This document shows positions 1 to 12,100 of a DNA stretch of 64,000 nt, piece after piece (within the stretch, counting starts at the first letter, position 1; every line of letters starts with the position of its first letter). A program made the position numbers and the translations under genes. The DNA is from Macrotis lagotis (Eukaryota > Chordata > Mammalia > Peramelemorphia > Peramelidae): the NCBI RefSeq assembly GCF_037893015.1, contig NC_133663.1, positions 222,855,753 through 222,919,752 on the forward strand, read 5' to 3'. Below the pieces are notes generated by a model. That model had not been told where the DNA came from. It worked only from the letters and a program-made list of their open reading frames with translations, and ran no database searches.

Positions 1-119
1 AACTTCAGAATAAGAATTGTTTCATTCTTAGCATGTAGTAAGCACTTAATAAAAACTTGTAGATTGATAAATTGATTGATTTATGAGCCTTCCCTTATTC
101 CCTCACCTGATGGAAGCAA

Positions 120-500
120 TTTCTTCTTCCTTTGAAATTTCACAGAACTTTGGATCTCTCATTCACACTCAATATACTTGTGTATGTACCTATTTATTTT
201 CATGTTGCCTCTTTTGTTAGAATGTAAGCCTCTAGGGGCAGCTAGGTGGCACAGTGGATAGAGCCCTGGCCCTGGAATCAGGAGGATCTGAGTACAAATC
301 CAGCCTCAGACATTTAATAATTGCCCAGCTGTGTGATCTTGGGCAAGTCACTTACCCCATTGCTTTGCAAAAAAAAAAAAAAAAAGAATATAAGCTCCTT
401 GAGGGCAGAAACTACTTTTATTTTTCTTTGTACCTCCAGCATTTAGCAAGTACAGTGACTGACACATACTAAGTTTCCTAAATGATTAAAGATTGATTAA
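120..500 (+). mobile_element. L2 LINE 3' end, split by a SINE
   Basis: GAATGTAAGC...CTCCTTGAGGGCAGAAAC and CCTCCAGCATTTAGCAAGTACAGTGACTG are the standard L2 3' end. A second L2 tail lies at about 25-80 (CATGTAGTAAGCACTTAATAAA). Confidence 0.65.
235..384 (+). mobile_element. Marsupial tRNA-derived SINE
   Basis: GGGGCAGCTAGGTGGCACAG head, TGGGCAAGTCACTTA body, poly(A) tail. Flanking repeats AGAATGTAAGCCTCT / AGAATATAAGCTCCT indicate insertion into the 3' end of an L2. Confidence 0.93.
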
Positions 501-996
501 TTCTAAACTTCATGTTTTTCCTAGAACTAATATTAAGAGTAAAAATAGAGTCTTAAAAGTAAAGGAGGATTCCTTAAACAAAAAGTTCTTCTGCAAATCT
601 ATATTCTAATTTGGCCAAATTGCCATTATCTTTCTCAGACTGGCAATTCTGGATCTTCTCTGCTTAGCTCACTGTTTACATATAGTGTGATGTGAAAAGT
701 ATAATGAAAACTGGTTCTTCCTTGCTCTGTAATTTGGAGAGATACTTGCTATATTCCATGGAAACATGAGTCACTTCCCCTCTGGCTACAAAGAGATCAT
801 TAGCTTCTTTTGAGTTGTAACTATAAAATGATTCCTTAGTGATTATAGTGTCTCATCTGGGGTCAATGTGGTGAGCAGCAAGGCTGAAAACCAAAGTTGG
901 GGATGATTGTGGAACAAACTTAACTGTCCTAACATTATACCCAGAAATCTGACCAGTGTGACCTGGAGCCTTGAGCAATACTTAACACCAAAGTCC

Positions 997-1149
997 TTTT
1001 TTTTTAGGTTTTTGCAAGGCAAACGGGGTTAAGTAGCTTGCCCAAGGCCACACAGCTAGGCAATTATTAAGTGTCTGAGACCGGATTTGAACCCAGGTAC
1101 TCCTGACTCCAGGGCTGGTGCTTTATTCGCTATGCCACCTAGACACCCC
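997..1149 (-). mobile_element. Marsupial tRNA-derived SINE
   Basis: Reverse orientation: poly(T), GCAAGGCAAACGGGGTTAAG, ending GCCACCTAGACACCCC. Short flanking repeat AAAGTCCTT / AAAGTTCTT. Confidence 0.92.
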
Positions 1150-1383
1150 TAAAGTTCTTATTTTTACAAACAAAATCTATTTGTAATGACTCTGGAAAGA
1201 AAACATTAATTTTCAAGTCTTAAGAAATAAATATATTGTTTAATTAACTTTTTGCTTTGTCTTAAATATAGAAACCTAGAATGAAAAATGGAATGAAAGA
1301 GAAGAGGTAATCTAGTCCAATTCTTCCTGCGGTATAAGAGAGATTATATTATTTGGCTAAGATCACTCTTTCTAAATTAGCAC

Positions 1384-1480
1384 TACATTTTCCCTTTATT
1401 ATTCTATAAGCTCTACTAGGGCAGGGACCCTGTCTCATTTGGTGGTCCTATATACAAAATAGATGCTTATTAGTTGACAA
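1384..1480 (+). mobile_element. L2 3' end fragment
   Basis: TATAAGCTCTACTAGGGCAGGGACCCTGTCTCATTTGG is a diverged L2 3' end. 500-997 and 1150-1384 hold nothing I recognise. Confidence 0.5.
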
Positions 1481-1660
1481 ATATATAACTATATATCTAC
1501 ATATATGTATTATGCCAGTTATGACATACAAATAAATTTAGTCAAAAATTTATTATCTACTGTTCCCGAACTGCCATGCTTAACCAATATGAGACACAGA
1601 ATGATATAAGGCCCTTACCCTCACAGGGCTTTTATAATCAAATTTGCGAGATAAATAAAG

Positions 1661-1785
1661 TGTTTTGTTGTTTCAGTTATGTCCAACTCATCATGACCCC
1701 AATTGGGGTTTTCTTGGCAAAGATACTGGAGTGGTTTGCCATTTCATTCTCCAACTCATTTCACAACTGAGACAAACAGGGTTAA
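1661..1785 (-). mobile_element. CORE-type marsupial SINE, 3' part
   Basis: GTTGTTTCAGTTATGTCCAACTC and TTTTCTTGGCAAAGATACTGGAGTGG. This is the same family as the copy at 54898-55155. Confidence 0.7.
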
Positions 1786-2420
1786 GTGAAAAGTGGTGAC
1801 TGAGCTAAGTTTTGAAGGAATAAAAATATACTTTGAGTTGGAAGTGAACAATTGGCTCCGAAACAATTGGTGATGGCCAGTGCCAAGCCATGGAAATGGG
1901 CAATGGTGTGTTATATGTGACAAATAGAAAGTCATTTTGGTTGGGTCATAAAGTGCTAGAGGGAAAGTAGTGTGCAATGAGGCTAGAAATACCTTTCAAT
2001 ACATTGGGGCCAGGTTGTGAAAGGTTTAAAAGCTAAATTGATAAACTTATATTTTATCCTAGAAGCAATAGGGAGCCATTGGGATTTATTAAGTAGGTGA
2101 GTAACATGGTCATATCTGTGTTTGTGGAAGATGATTTTGGGAGAAGAGTGAAGATGGACTGCAGTGGCAGAAGACTTGAGATAGGGAGGTCAATTAGGAG
2201 GCCACTGCAACAAGGAAGAGGTGTTGAGGATTTGAACCAAGGTGATAGTTGAAAGAAGATAACAGATGCAAGAGATATTGTGGGATGTAGAAATAGCAAA
2301 ATTGGACAACTAAAGGGAAATGTTGACCAGGGGAAAGTGAAGAGTAGAAAATAATGCAGAGGTTAAAATCCTAGGAGATGTTGGATGCCTCTGGGGAAAA
2401 TAGGTAAATTTGGAGAAAGA
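1786..2420 (-). mobile_element. L2 LINE fragment
   Basis: The minus-strand translation at 2054-2299 reads STPLPCCSGLLIDLPISSLL and LQSIFTLLPKSSS, the C-terminal part of L2 ORF2 (SP-LLQ-SL-..LQS-LH). Decayed. Confidence 0.65.
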
Positions 2421-2814
2421 AAATGAATTCTGTTTTCTTTATCTGCAAAATGAAAATAACATTCATTCTATTTACTTTGCAAGATTATTGTGAGGAAAGA
2501 ACTTTGTAAACTTTACTGGCTAGTAATATTGTTTTTCTAAATAAGACTAAAAGTCTTGGATTAGTTAGCATTCAAAACTCTCCATAATTTGCCCCCAACT
2601 TTCTTTTCCAACTTTATCTTCATTTAAGCAAGATGAAATGATAATATGCTAGGATTATTCAGTATGAATTGGAAATGTAGAGAGACCAGTTTCAAGGAAG
2701 ATCAGTTAAGAGGTTCTTGTAATAATCTATGTGAGAGGTAAGGAATGTCTGGAAATGGTAGGCATGTTAATATACAAGTTATAGTTAACCAAGCACAAAT
2801 ATATATGTATGTGT

Positions 2815-2970
2815 CATATTTTTCTCCTTTAATTCTCACAGAAACTCTATGAAGTAGGCATTGCAAATTAATTTACATCTCCATTTTACAAATTAAGAAA
2901 TTACATTTCAAAGAGGTTCAGTGATGTGCCCAAAGCTACAAAGTTCTTTAGGCCAGTACCCTACTACATC
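2815..2970. mobile_element. MIR-like SINE remnant
   Basis: CCATTTTACAAATTAAGAAA and GTTCAGTGATGTGCCCAAAG match the MIR core. 2420-2815 and 2970-3259 hold nothing I recognise. Confidence 0.5.
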
Positions 2971-3257
2971 ACCAAATGATCACTCAAATAGATTCTATAC
3001 TTATTACATCACAAGTACCACATCAAGGGAGAAAGCTTTATCCAGAACATGATGCTCAGGCACTTATTAACATTACAACAGTTAGTCTTCACCTTGTTTG
3101 TTTTATGGATTTTTTTGGTAGTCTGATAAAATTTGTGGACCTCTATTTAGAAAAAAAGTTTTTAGATGTATAAAATAAAATTCATATGATTTTAAAGAAA
3201 GCCAACTATATTGAAATATGGATCTAAATTTTTTTGAAGTTCACAGGTCCCAGATTG

Positions 3258-3259
<2 letters not shown>

Positions 3260-3311
<52 letters not shown>
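3260..3311. repeat. (CA)n microsatellite
   Basis: About 25 uninterrupted CA units. Confidence 0.98.
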
Positions 3312-3312
<1 letters not shown>

Positions 3313-3499
3313 TCTATGCATATCTTATTGACTTCAAACAGCTTGATAACACAGTGTTCCAAGGAATGGCTTTAACTGGGAAAAAATATAGAGAAAAAAA
3401 ATTTTTGGAATATGTTATTGTTTTGTTTGTTCACTTGCTTGCTTTTTATTTATCCTCAAGATTCTATTGTTGGTGAAAAGGCAGGCAATTCATAACAAA

Positions 3500-3760
3500 C
3501 AGTCTGAGGACAAGTAAAATTAATAGTATGAAAAATTCAAAACAAATTTTATCAAAATAATACAAGATGATCCAACATTTGTCTATTATTAAATTAATTA
3601 CTACAATTAAAATAATTTTTCACTAGTCTTATTCATCAATGAGCCTCAGAGTAGACAGAAAACAATAATATGGTCAAAATGGGTCTGCCTTTGTTTTTTT
3701 TTCTTTAATGAACTTTGATGAAAGCATAAGAATAATGATGATTCCGTTGCCTCAATGGAC
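3500..3760. repeat. Diverged direct repeat, unit 1
   Basis: Shares TATCAAAATAATA, CACTAGTCTTATTCATC, GGTCTG and TTTCTTTAATGAACTTTGAT in the same order with 4640-4890. The family is not recognised. Confidence 0.7.
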
Positions 3761-4639
3761 TATTCCACTCTATTCAATGAAGACGTGTTTTCTATGACAG
3801 GAAGTGGCAATATTAGCAAATTCTCATTTCAAATAGGATTTGTTCTTTATGTGAAAACAGACTGAATAGATTGAGTACATTTTTCACTGAGACGATTGGT
3901 AGAATTATTATCTGAGATTACTCCTGAGCCAAATTCTGACAACCATTTGATGGTAATGCCACTAAAGTGATTAAAGCATTAGAGATCTCTTAATTAGAAT
4001 GACCCCCTCCCCCATCGCATTCGCTCCCCTTTTAACACATGGCACCAACTTTGGCATCATCCCCAGCCAGATGCTTCAGTATTTTTTCTTTTTTGCCCAA
4101 AAGTGTGTATATACATAGATATAAATGGAAATTCTGAGAATTCAGATTTTGCAAAGGAATTATATCACAAATTAATTTCAAATAATTGTTAAAATATCCT
4201 TAGTTGATGAATCTTTCTTGTATTATTATCTCTTGTATTAGAAAGCAGTACAGTTGCAATGTTTGCTTTCCATTTTGCAGGTGAAACAGAAAAGAATTTT
4301 TGTGATGAATACCATTTTCATGTCCATACAAAGATATATTTGATTCCAAGTGTTCTTGATCTATACTGATAAAACCTAAACTTGAAAGTTTGGTGTGACT
4401 GGAATTCTAGGGAATAAACATATTTGTTTCTTAAGAAGAAAATGCCTTTGATCTTATGTAGGGCTTGTAATTTGGAAAAGACATAAAGCTATCACTAGAT
4501 GGTGCTGTTAGACTGCTGAATCAGGATAGGAATCTAAAAGTGGCAGGATAAATGCTATAGAATTACCTAGCCCATGGCATTCAATATGAAGACATGCCTC
4601 AGATTTTTAAAATTTGTTCTTAAAATTCTTATGAGGGTA

Positions 4640-4890
4640 ACTTAATCTTACAAAATTGTGGGAAATTCATTTAAGTGTGTGAGAATGAAAAGAAATTGTA
4701 TCAAAATAATATCCTATTTTTTCAATTATTAAACTGATTGCTGCATTTAAAAAATAATTTTCTCACTAGTCTTATTCATCTATGATCCTCAAAGTAAAAA
4801 AATCAATAGTACAGTCAAAATTGGTCTGTTTTTTATTTTTTTCTTTAAATGAACTTTGATAAGAATACTGATGACTCTATTGCCACATGT
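4640..4890. repeat. Diverged direct repeat, unit 2
   Basis: Second copy of the 3500-3760 segment, about 1.14 kb apart, with small insertions and deletions. The stretch 3760-4640 between the units, and 4890-5230 after, hold nothing I recognise. Confidence 0.7.
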
Positions 4891-5229
4891 AACATCTATA
4901 ACTACTATATCAAAGATCATACTACTAATACCAAATGAGATTTTGCAATTGTGAAAGAAATATAAAGTAACCAAGGCCCCAGAAATTTTGGGAAGGAAGT
5001 AAGGTATATAAATGACTTTTCCTATTTTGTCTTTTGTTCATTGAAACAAAATTGAGCACCTATTATTTTCAAGGTATTATAATAGGTGTTTGTCCTAAGA
5101 GATTCTTTTTATCCAGTGTTTCATGTGACTAAAATGAAGCATTATTTGATTTGAGATATTACCACTGGATACCTTTTTTCCTTGTAGGAAGATAAAGTGA
5201 TGGATCAAGTCTTCATGTGGCATTGGATA

Positions 5230-5380
5230 CTTTTTTCCACTTTCATTCAGTCAGAATTAATTTAGCATTGTGTTAGACTAGATTAAAACAAAGATATAAA
5301 TGGAAAAAGTCCCTGACCTCAGGGAACTTATATTCTATTAGAGACAAATAATATGTATACAAATAAATACCAACCCCACA

Positions 5381-5430
<50 letters not shown>

Positions 5431-5640
5431 CCACAGACATACATTTACTTTGTAAAGTAATTTTGAGGAGGGTTTAAATAACTAACAAGTGAAGGGAAGG
5501 TGGAGAGAGGGCAAGCCTCATATAGGTAGCACTTGAGCTGAATCTTTTAAGAAACTAGGAATTATAAAAGATATTAGGGAAGTGGGAGAGTATTTCAGAC
5601 ATGGGATATGGAGGCAGAGATAGTGAACAGGTAGATAAAT
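5230..5640 (-). mobile_element. L2 LINE fragment with CA microsatellite
   Basis: In reverse it reads as an L2 3' end (GACCTCAGGGAACTTATATTCTA). A (CA)n tract at 5382-5429 interrupts it. 5640-5815 is unassigned AT-rich sequence. Confidence 0.55.
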
Positions 5641-5814
5641 TTAATTGAAATGATCAATAACCCTGAAATGTGGATATTAGCTAATATGCATATCAGCATC
5701 CTTCTAGTTTCCTATACTTGCAAAATTAAAAGTTATCTTCAATTCTTCAGACTTCAAAAATGTCAGATAGAAAAGGAAGCCAATAATAATTTTTAATGAA
5801 AAATAATTGATTTT

Positions 5815-6400
5815 CTTTCCCTCCACCCACACTATTGGGGAGGGAGGAAACCACTATAATAAATATGCATAACCAAAACAAATTAAATTTCCACAATGGC
5901 CAAGTCAAAAATATATATTTCATTCTATACCCTGAATTTATCTCTTCTCTGTCAGGAGATATGTACCATGATCCATCATCATCAGTCCTCTGGAATTGTA
6001 GTAGGTTATTTCATTTGTTTTTTACAGGGTTATTGCTAATGTATAAATTGTTTTTATGCTGCTCATTTTATTTTGCACCATATAACATAAAAGTTACCAA
6101 GTTTCACTGATCTATACCTTTTATCATCTCTTATGACACCATAATATTCTATTACTTTGAAATACCATAAAATGTTTAGCCATTCACCAAATTGTGGGTA
6201 TCCTTTTAGCTTCCAATTCTTTGTAACTACAAAAGATTCTTTGTATATACAAAAGAGCTATTCCAATTCTTTGTAATTATGAAAGAGCTATTATAAATAT
6301 TTTTGTATGTCTTTGTACATTTAGCAATTATACATTTTTGTACATTTCCTTTTCCTTTGATCTCATTGGTTATTGCCTATTATGTGGTTACATCACTGAA
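5815..6400 (-). mobile_element. Old L1 3' fragment
   Basis: It contains the reverse of an L1 ORF2 C-terminus: CACCATAATATTCTATTACTTTG, ATTCACCAAATTGTGGGTAT and TTCCAATTCTTTGTAACTAC. A short internal duplication of TTCCAATTCTTTGTAA with AAAGAGCTATT lies at 6210-6295. Confidence 0.7.
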
Positions 6401-6419
6401 TTAAAGAGTAGACAGAGTT

Positions 6420-6747
6420 TAGTTACTTTTTTGGAGTTAATGAAATTTATTGAGCAGAAAAGTGAAATGATCAGATTTATACTTTAAACCAGGGCTGTTC
6501 AAAATGTCGCTGTCAGCCACGCCATTGACTGTGAGTTCAATAAATGCTTTAGTAAATGAAGCTGAAATCAAGTTCTCACTAAAATGGCAAATCAAAATAT
6601 ACTGTCTATTGTTTCACTAAAAACGTTTAGAAGTAAGGTTGACATAGATAGAGAGGACTGGAAATAATGAAACCAATCAGGAGGTATTTATTAGTCTAGG
6701 CAAAAAGGTTATAAGAATTTGATCTAGGATGGTAGTGATGCGAGAAG
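6420..6747 (-). mobile_element. L2 fragment, possibly interrupted
   Basis: AATCAGGAGGTATTTATTAGTCTAGGCAAAAAGG and GATGGTAGTGATGCGAG are L2 in reverse. 6488-6640 (starting CAGGGCTGTTCAAAATG) does not fit L2 and may be a separate insert. Confidence 0.55.
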
Positions 6748-7157
6748 AAGAGAATGGAGGAGAGCTGCAGACACCATCCCTGGGCTCCTCTGGTCTGAGG
6801 AACTCAGAGTTCATGCCTCCATTACAGCTGAGACCTCTTCCCAGAACAAACAAATGCAGACTACTTCTGCCTCAGGACCAGGTGTGTGAGCAGAAGAACC
6901 ACCACAGCTGACAATAGGGAGAGAGATGACCTCAGGCCAGGGCAAAGTCCACCACTGATTGAAGGGAAAAGGATTCAGTAGTTCCAACTCTTCCCTTCAA
7001 GCAAAGGGAGAAGGCATCAATCAAGGTCACAGACACTCCAGAGAAAGCAACCAACACCTCCTACTGGCCAGCCAGAGAAATTGCACTCAGTGAGTAAAGC
7101 CTATAGTGATCCGAAGCCCGGGTGAACCAGCCCCTCCCAGCTCAAGGTCTTAGCAAA

Positions 7158-8400
7158 ATGAAGAAGGTTCAGCAGAAAGGTGGATCCATAGAAAAATTCT
7201 TGGAAGGGAAAGACCCTAACTCAGAAAGACCTAGAACCTCTAAGGACAATATGATCTGGTCTTCAGCACAGAAAGACTTCCTTGAAGAAATAAGGAAGGA
7301 GCTTAAAAATCAACTGGAAAATGTGGGAGAGACAATTAATACCTTGCAACAAGAAAACAAAACCTTAGAGAGTACAACTGGACAAATACAAAAGGAGAAT
7401 AAATATCTAAGATCCTCGATTGGACAAATACAAAATGAGAATAAATCTCTCAGATCATCAATTGGACAATCACAAAATGGGCATAAATCTCTCACATCAT
7501 CAACTGGACAAATACAAAATGAGAATAATTCTCTCAGATCCTCAATTGGGCAGATACAAAAAGAAAATAATTCTCTCAAAACCTCAATTGGTAAAATGGA
7601 AAGCTCTTTCAAAAGTAGAATTGACCAATTGGAAAAGGAGTTGCAAAAGATTAATGAAGAAAATTCCTCCCTAAAATAAAGAATGTAGTCTGTAGAAACT
7701 AATGACTCCATGAGACAGCAAGAGCCAGTTAAACAAAATCAAAAAACAGAAAAAATAGAAGAAAATGAAAAATATCTCATCAACAAAGTTACTGACCTCT
7801 AGAATAGATCGAGGAGGGGCAACCTGAGAATTATAGGAATTCCTGAAAACATTGAAGAGAAAAAAAGCCTGGACTTAATATTACAGGATCTAGTGATGGA
7901 AAACTACCCTGATATTATGGAACAGGAGGGCAAAGTAGTTATTGAAAGAATACATCGATCCCCTCCAGAAAAGATCCTAAAATGAAAACACTAAGGAATG
8001 TTGTGGCCAAATTCCAGAACTATCAGATAAAAGAGAAAATCCTGCAAGCAACCAGAAAGAAACAATTTAAATATCAAGGAGCCACAGTAAGCATCATGCA
8101 GGACCTGGCTGCATCAACATTAAGGGATTGAAGGGCCTGGAACAAGATATTTCAAAGAGCAAGGAAGCTTGGAATGCAGCCAAGAATCTACTATACTGCA
8201 TAGCTAAGCCTTCTCTTCCAGGGAAAAACATGGACATTTAACGAAATGGAAGAATTCCAGAAATTCCTGGTAAAAAAGACCAGAGCTAAACAGAAAATCT
8301 GGACATCAAACAAGAGGTTCAAGAGACACGTGATAAGGTTAAAAGGGGGGGATGGTAAAAGGAAAAAAAAACTGCTATCCAGTAAGTTGAAACTGGCTAT
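7158..8400 (+). pseudogene. L1 copy 1 ORF1 (RNA-binding coiled-coil protein), broken
   Basis: The start is ATG at 7158 (MKKVQQKGGSIEKFLEGKD), matched by the same start in L1 copy 2. The N-terminal coiled coil holds five 42-bp tandem units at 7380-7589. The first stop is at 7677, further stops are at 7686 and 7798 in the same frame, and there is a frameshift near 7980. The RRM-like part is recognisable by NLRIIGIPE (about 7820), then VVAKFQN and KEKILQATRKKQFKY near 8000-8070, and a C-terminal GKTWTFNEMEEFQKFL stretch. Intact L1 ORF1 proteins form trimers that bind L1 RNA; this copy cannot make a whole one. Confidence 0.88.
7380..7589 (+). repeat. Five 42-bp tandem units inside L1 ORF1
   Basis: Units start at 7380, 7422, 7464, 7506 and 7548. 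Each encodes a 14-residue block of the form GQIQ(N/K)ENKSLRSSI, that is two heptads of coiled coil. L1 copy 2 lacks these extra units. Confidence 0.93.
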
Positions 8401-9129
8401 ATCCCAGCATGGGGTAAAAGATTCTCATAAATTTTGAGAATTGTAACTCTAACAGAGAGAATATAACTAGCCAGAAATGATGGACATTCATGACCTATCC
8501 ATGAGACTGCTATCTAATGAGATATAACTGGCTTTAACCCCACTTGGGAGAAAGACTCTAATAAATCTCAAGAATTTTAACTCTATTAGATAGAATACAC
8601 TTAACTAGAAGTGACAGACACTCAGAATTTTCTATGACTTAGAATGATTTAAAAAAGATTACTTCCTTAAAAAGGGGGACAGGAAAGAGACAGGAGGAGG
8701 GAGGGGATTGAATGGGGTAAAACTCATTACACTAAGAGGTACGAAAAAACCTATGGTAAAAAGAGGGGAAGAAGGGAGCAGATGAGAAACACCTGAATCT
8801 TCTCCTCATCAGACTTGGCTTAAAGTCAAGCTACACATACTCAGTTAACTTATAAAACTCTAACCTTTCAAGTATTTAAAAGGGGAAAAAGGGAGGGGGG
8901 AATGGAGAAAGGGAAGGGGAGTGCGGGGAAAAGGGGGAACTAACAAAAGGAAGGGAAGGGAAAATGTAAAAAGGGAAAGGGGGAAGAAAGGGGAGGGGTG
9001 ATATAGGAGGGAAAACACACTGAAGGGGGTGGTATTCAGAAATAAAATACTGGGGAATATGGATAAAGGGGGAAAAGGGTGAAAAATGTAAACAGACAGA
9101 AGAAAGCTCAGAGGGCAAAGAATAAGTAA

Positions 9130-12100
9130 TCATAACTTTGAATGTGAATGGGATGAACTCTCCCTTAAAAATGTAAGCAAATAACAGAGTGGATTAAAAA
9201 CCAAACTTTTTTGAAGCAGAGAGATACATATAGAGTAAAGGTAAAAAGTTGGAGCAAAATATACCTTGCTTCAGCTGAAGTAAAAAAAGCCGGGGTAGCA
9301 ATCCTTATCTCAGACAAAGCAGCAGCAAAAATAGACAGCGTTAAAAGAGATAAGGAAGGAAACTTTATACTCCTAAAAAGTACCATAGATAATAAAGTTA
9401 TTTCAGTACTGAATATATATGCACCCAATGGGACAGCATCCAAATTCTTAGAGGAGAAGCTGAAAGAACTACAGGAAGACATAGACAGCAAAACTCTACT
9501 AGTGGGAGACTTCAACCTCCCACTCTCAGATCTAGATAAATTGAATCATAAAATAAACAAGAAAGAAGTTAAGGAAGTAAATAGATTGTTAGAAAAATTA
9601 GATATGGGAGAATTATGGAGGAAACTGAATGGGGGTAGAAAGGAATATACCTTTTTCTCTGCAGTACATGGAACTTATACAAAAATTGACGATGTACTAG
9701 GACATAAAAACCTAATGATCAACTGCAGAAAGGCAAAAATAGTGAATACATCTTTCTCAGATCACAATGCAATAAAAGTCATATGCAATATTGGGCCAAG
9801 GAGATACAGACCCAGAACAAATTGGAAACTGAATAACCTCATTTTAAAAAATGAGTGGATGAAAAAACAAATTATAGAAAGAATTAACCATTTTATCCTA
9901 GATAATGATAATAATGAAACAACATACCAAAACCTATGGGATTCATTCAAAGTGACTCTCAGGGGATATAGTATAGCTTTAAATGCTTACATGAATAAAG
10001 TGGAGAAAGAGGACATCAATGAAGTAAACATGGAAAAAAAAATAGAGAAAGAACAAATCAAAAATCCCCAATTAAATAGCAAATTAGAAATTCTAATAAT
10101 TAAAGGAGAAATTAATAAAATCAAATGCAAAAAAGCTATTGAATTAATAAAACCAAAAGCTGGTATTATGAAAAAAAAACAATAAAATTATTAAACCTCT
10201 GGTCAACTTGATTAAAAAAAGAAAGAAGAAAACCAAATTGCTAGTATCATAAATGAAAAAGGTGAACTCACCACTAATGAGGAGGAAATTAAAGTAATAA
10301 TTTGAAATTGTTTTGCCCAACTCTATGCCAATAAATTTGATAATCTGAGTGAAATGGATGAATATTTACAAAAATATAAGTTGCCCAGGTTAAATAAAGA
10401 AGAGATTAAATACCTAATCAACCCTATCTCAGAAAAAGAAATTCAACAAGCCATCATTGAACTCCCTAAGAAAAAATCTCCAGGGCCTGATAGATTCACA
10501 AGCGAATTCTACCAAACATTTAAGGAACAATTGGCTCCAATTCTATATAAAATCTTTGGAAAAATAGGTAAAGATGGAACTCTGCCTAACTCTTTTTATG
10601 AAACCAATATGATGCTATTACCTAAATCAGGAAGAGTTAAAAGAGAAAGAAAATTATACATCTATTTCCCTGATGAATATAGATGCAAAAATCTTAAATA
10701 AAATCTTAGACAAACAATTACAACGAGTTATCACTAGGATAATACATTATGATCAAGTAGGATTTATTCCAGGAACGCAGGGTTGGTTCAATATTAGGAA
10801 AACTGTTAGTATACTCAATTATATCAACAACAAACCTATCGGAAATCATATGATCATATCAATAGATGCTGAAAAAGATCTTGACAAAATACAGCATCCA
10901 TTCCTACTAAAAACACTAGAGAGTGTAGGAATAAATGGACTGTTCCTTAGAATAATTAGCAGTATCTATCTGGAACTATCAACAAGCACTATATTCAATG
11001 GGGAGAGGCTAGAGGCATTCCCAATAAGATCAGGGGTGAAACAAGGGCGCCCATTATCACCACTACTATTCAATATTGTATTAGAAATGTTAGCTTCAGC
11101 AATTAGAGAAGAAAAAGAAATTGAAGGAATTAGAATTGGGAAGAGACAAAACTCTTACTCTTTGCAGATGACATGATGGTCTCCCTAGAGAATCCCAAGA
11201 AATCATCCAAAAAACTACTGGAAACAATTAGCAATTTTAGAAAAGTTGTAGGTTATAAAATAAACCCTCATAAATCCACAACTTTTCTATATATGTCTAG
11301 CAAGATACAGCAGAAGAACTAGAAAGAGAAATCCCATTCAAAGTACTTTCAGACAATATAAAATACTAGGGAGTCTATTTGCCAAGACAGACTCAGAATC
11401 TTTTTGAAAACAATTATAAAACACTTCTCACACAAATTAAATCAGATTTAAATAACTGGGCAAATATCAACTGCTCATGGATAGGGAGAGCTAATATAAT
11501 AAAAATGACAATTCTACCAAAACTAAACTATCTGTTTAGTGCCCTACCAATCAAAATTCCAAAAAATTAATTTAATGAGTTAGAAAAAATTCTAAGTAAA
11601 TTCATATGGAGAAATAAAAAGTCAAGAATTGCCAGGAGCTTAATGAAAAAAAGTGCAAAAGAAGGTGGCTTAGCCCTACTTGATCTAAAATTATATTATA
11701 AAGCATCAGTCATCAAAACTGTTTGGTATTGGCTAAGAAATAGAGTGGTGGACCAATGGAATAGACTAGGTGTAAAAGCAGGAGATGATTATAGTAATCT
11801 GCTGTTTGATAAACCCAAAGAGTCCAGCCATTGGGATAAAAATTCCCTCTTTGATAAAAACTGCTGGGTTAATTGGAAGCTAGTATGGAAGAAACTTAGA
11901 TTAGACCAACACCTCACACCCTTTACCAAGATGAGATCCAAATGGTTACAGGACTTAGACATAAAAAACAATACTATAAGCAAATTAGAAGATCAAGGAC
12001 TAGTTTACCTGTCAGATCTATAAAATGGGGAGCAGTTTATGACTAAGGAAGAGTTGGAGAACATCACCTAAAACCAATTAGATGATTTCGATTACATTAA

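Noticed and set aside
235..384. tRNA gene suggested by the SINE head
   Set aside because: It is a retroposed SINE with poly(A) tail and target duplication, not a tRNA gene; the same holds for the other copies.
3234..3476. 80-residue plus-strand frame
   Set aside because: Driven by the CA microsatellite; no protein-like remainder.
7310..7711. 133-residue minus-strand frame opposite L1 ORF1
   Set aside because: Antisense shadow of the 42-bp tandem units in ORF1.
9165..9515. 116-residue minus-strand frame opposite L1 ORF2
   Set aside because: Antisense of the endonuclease domain; no independent support.
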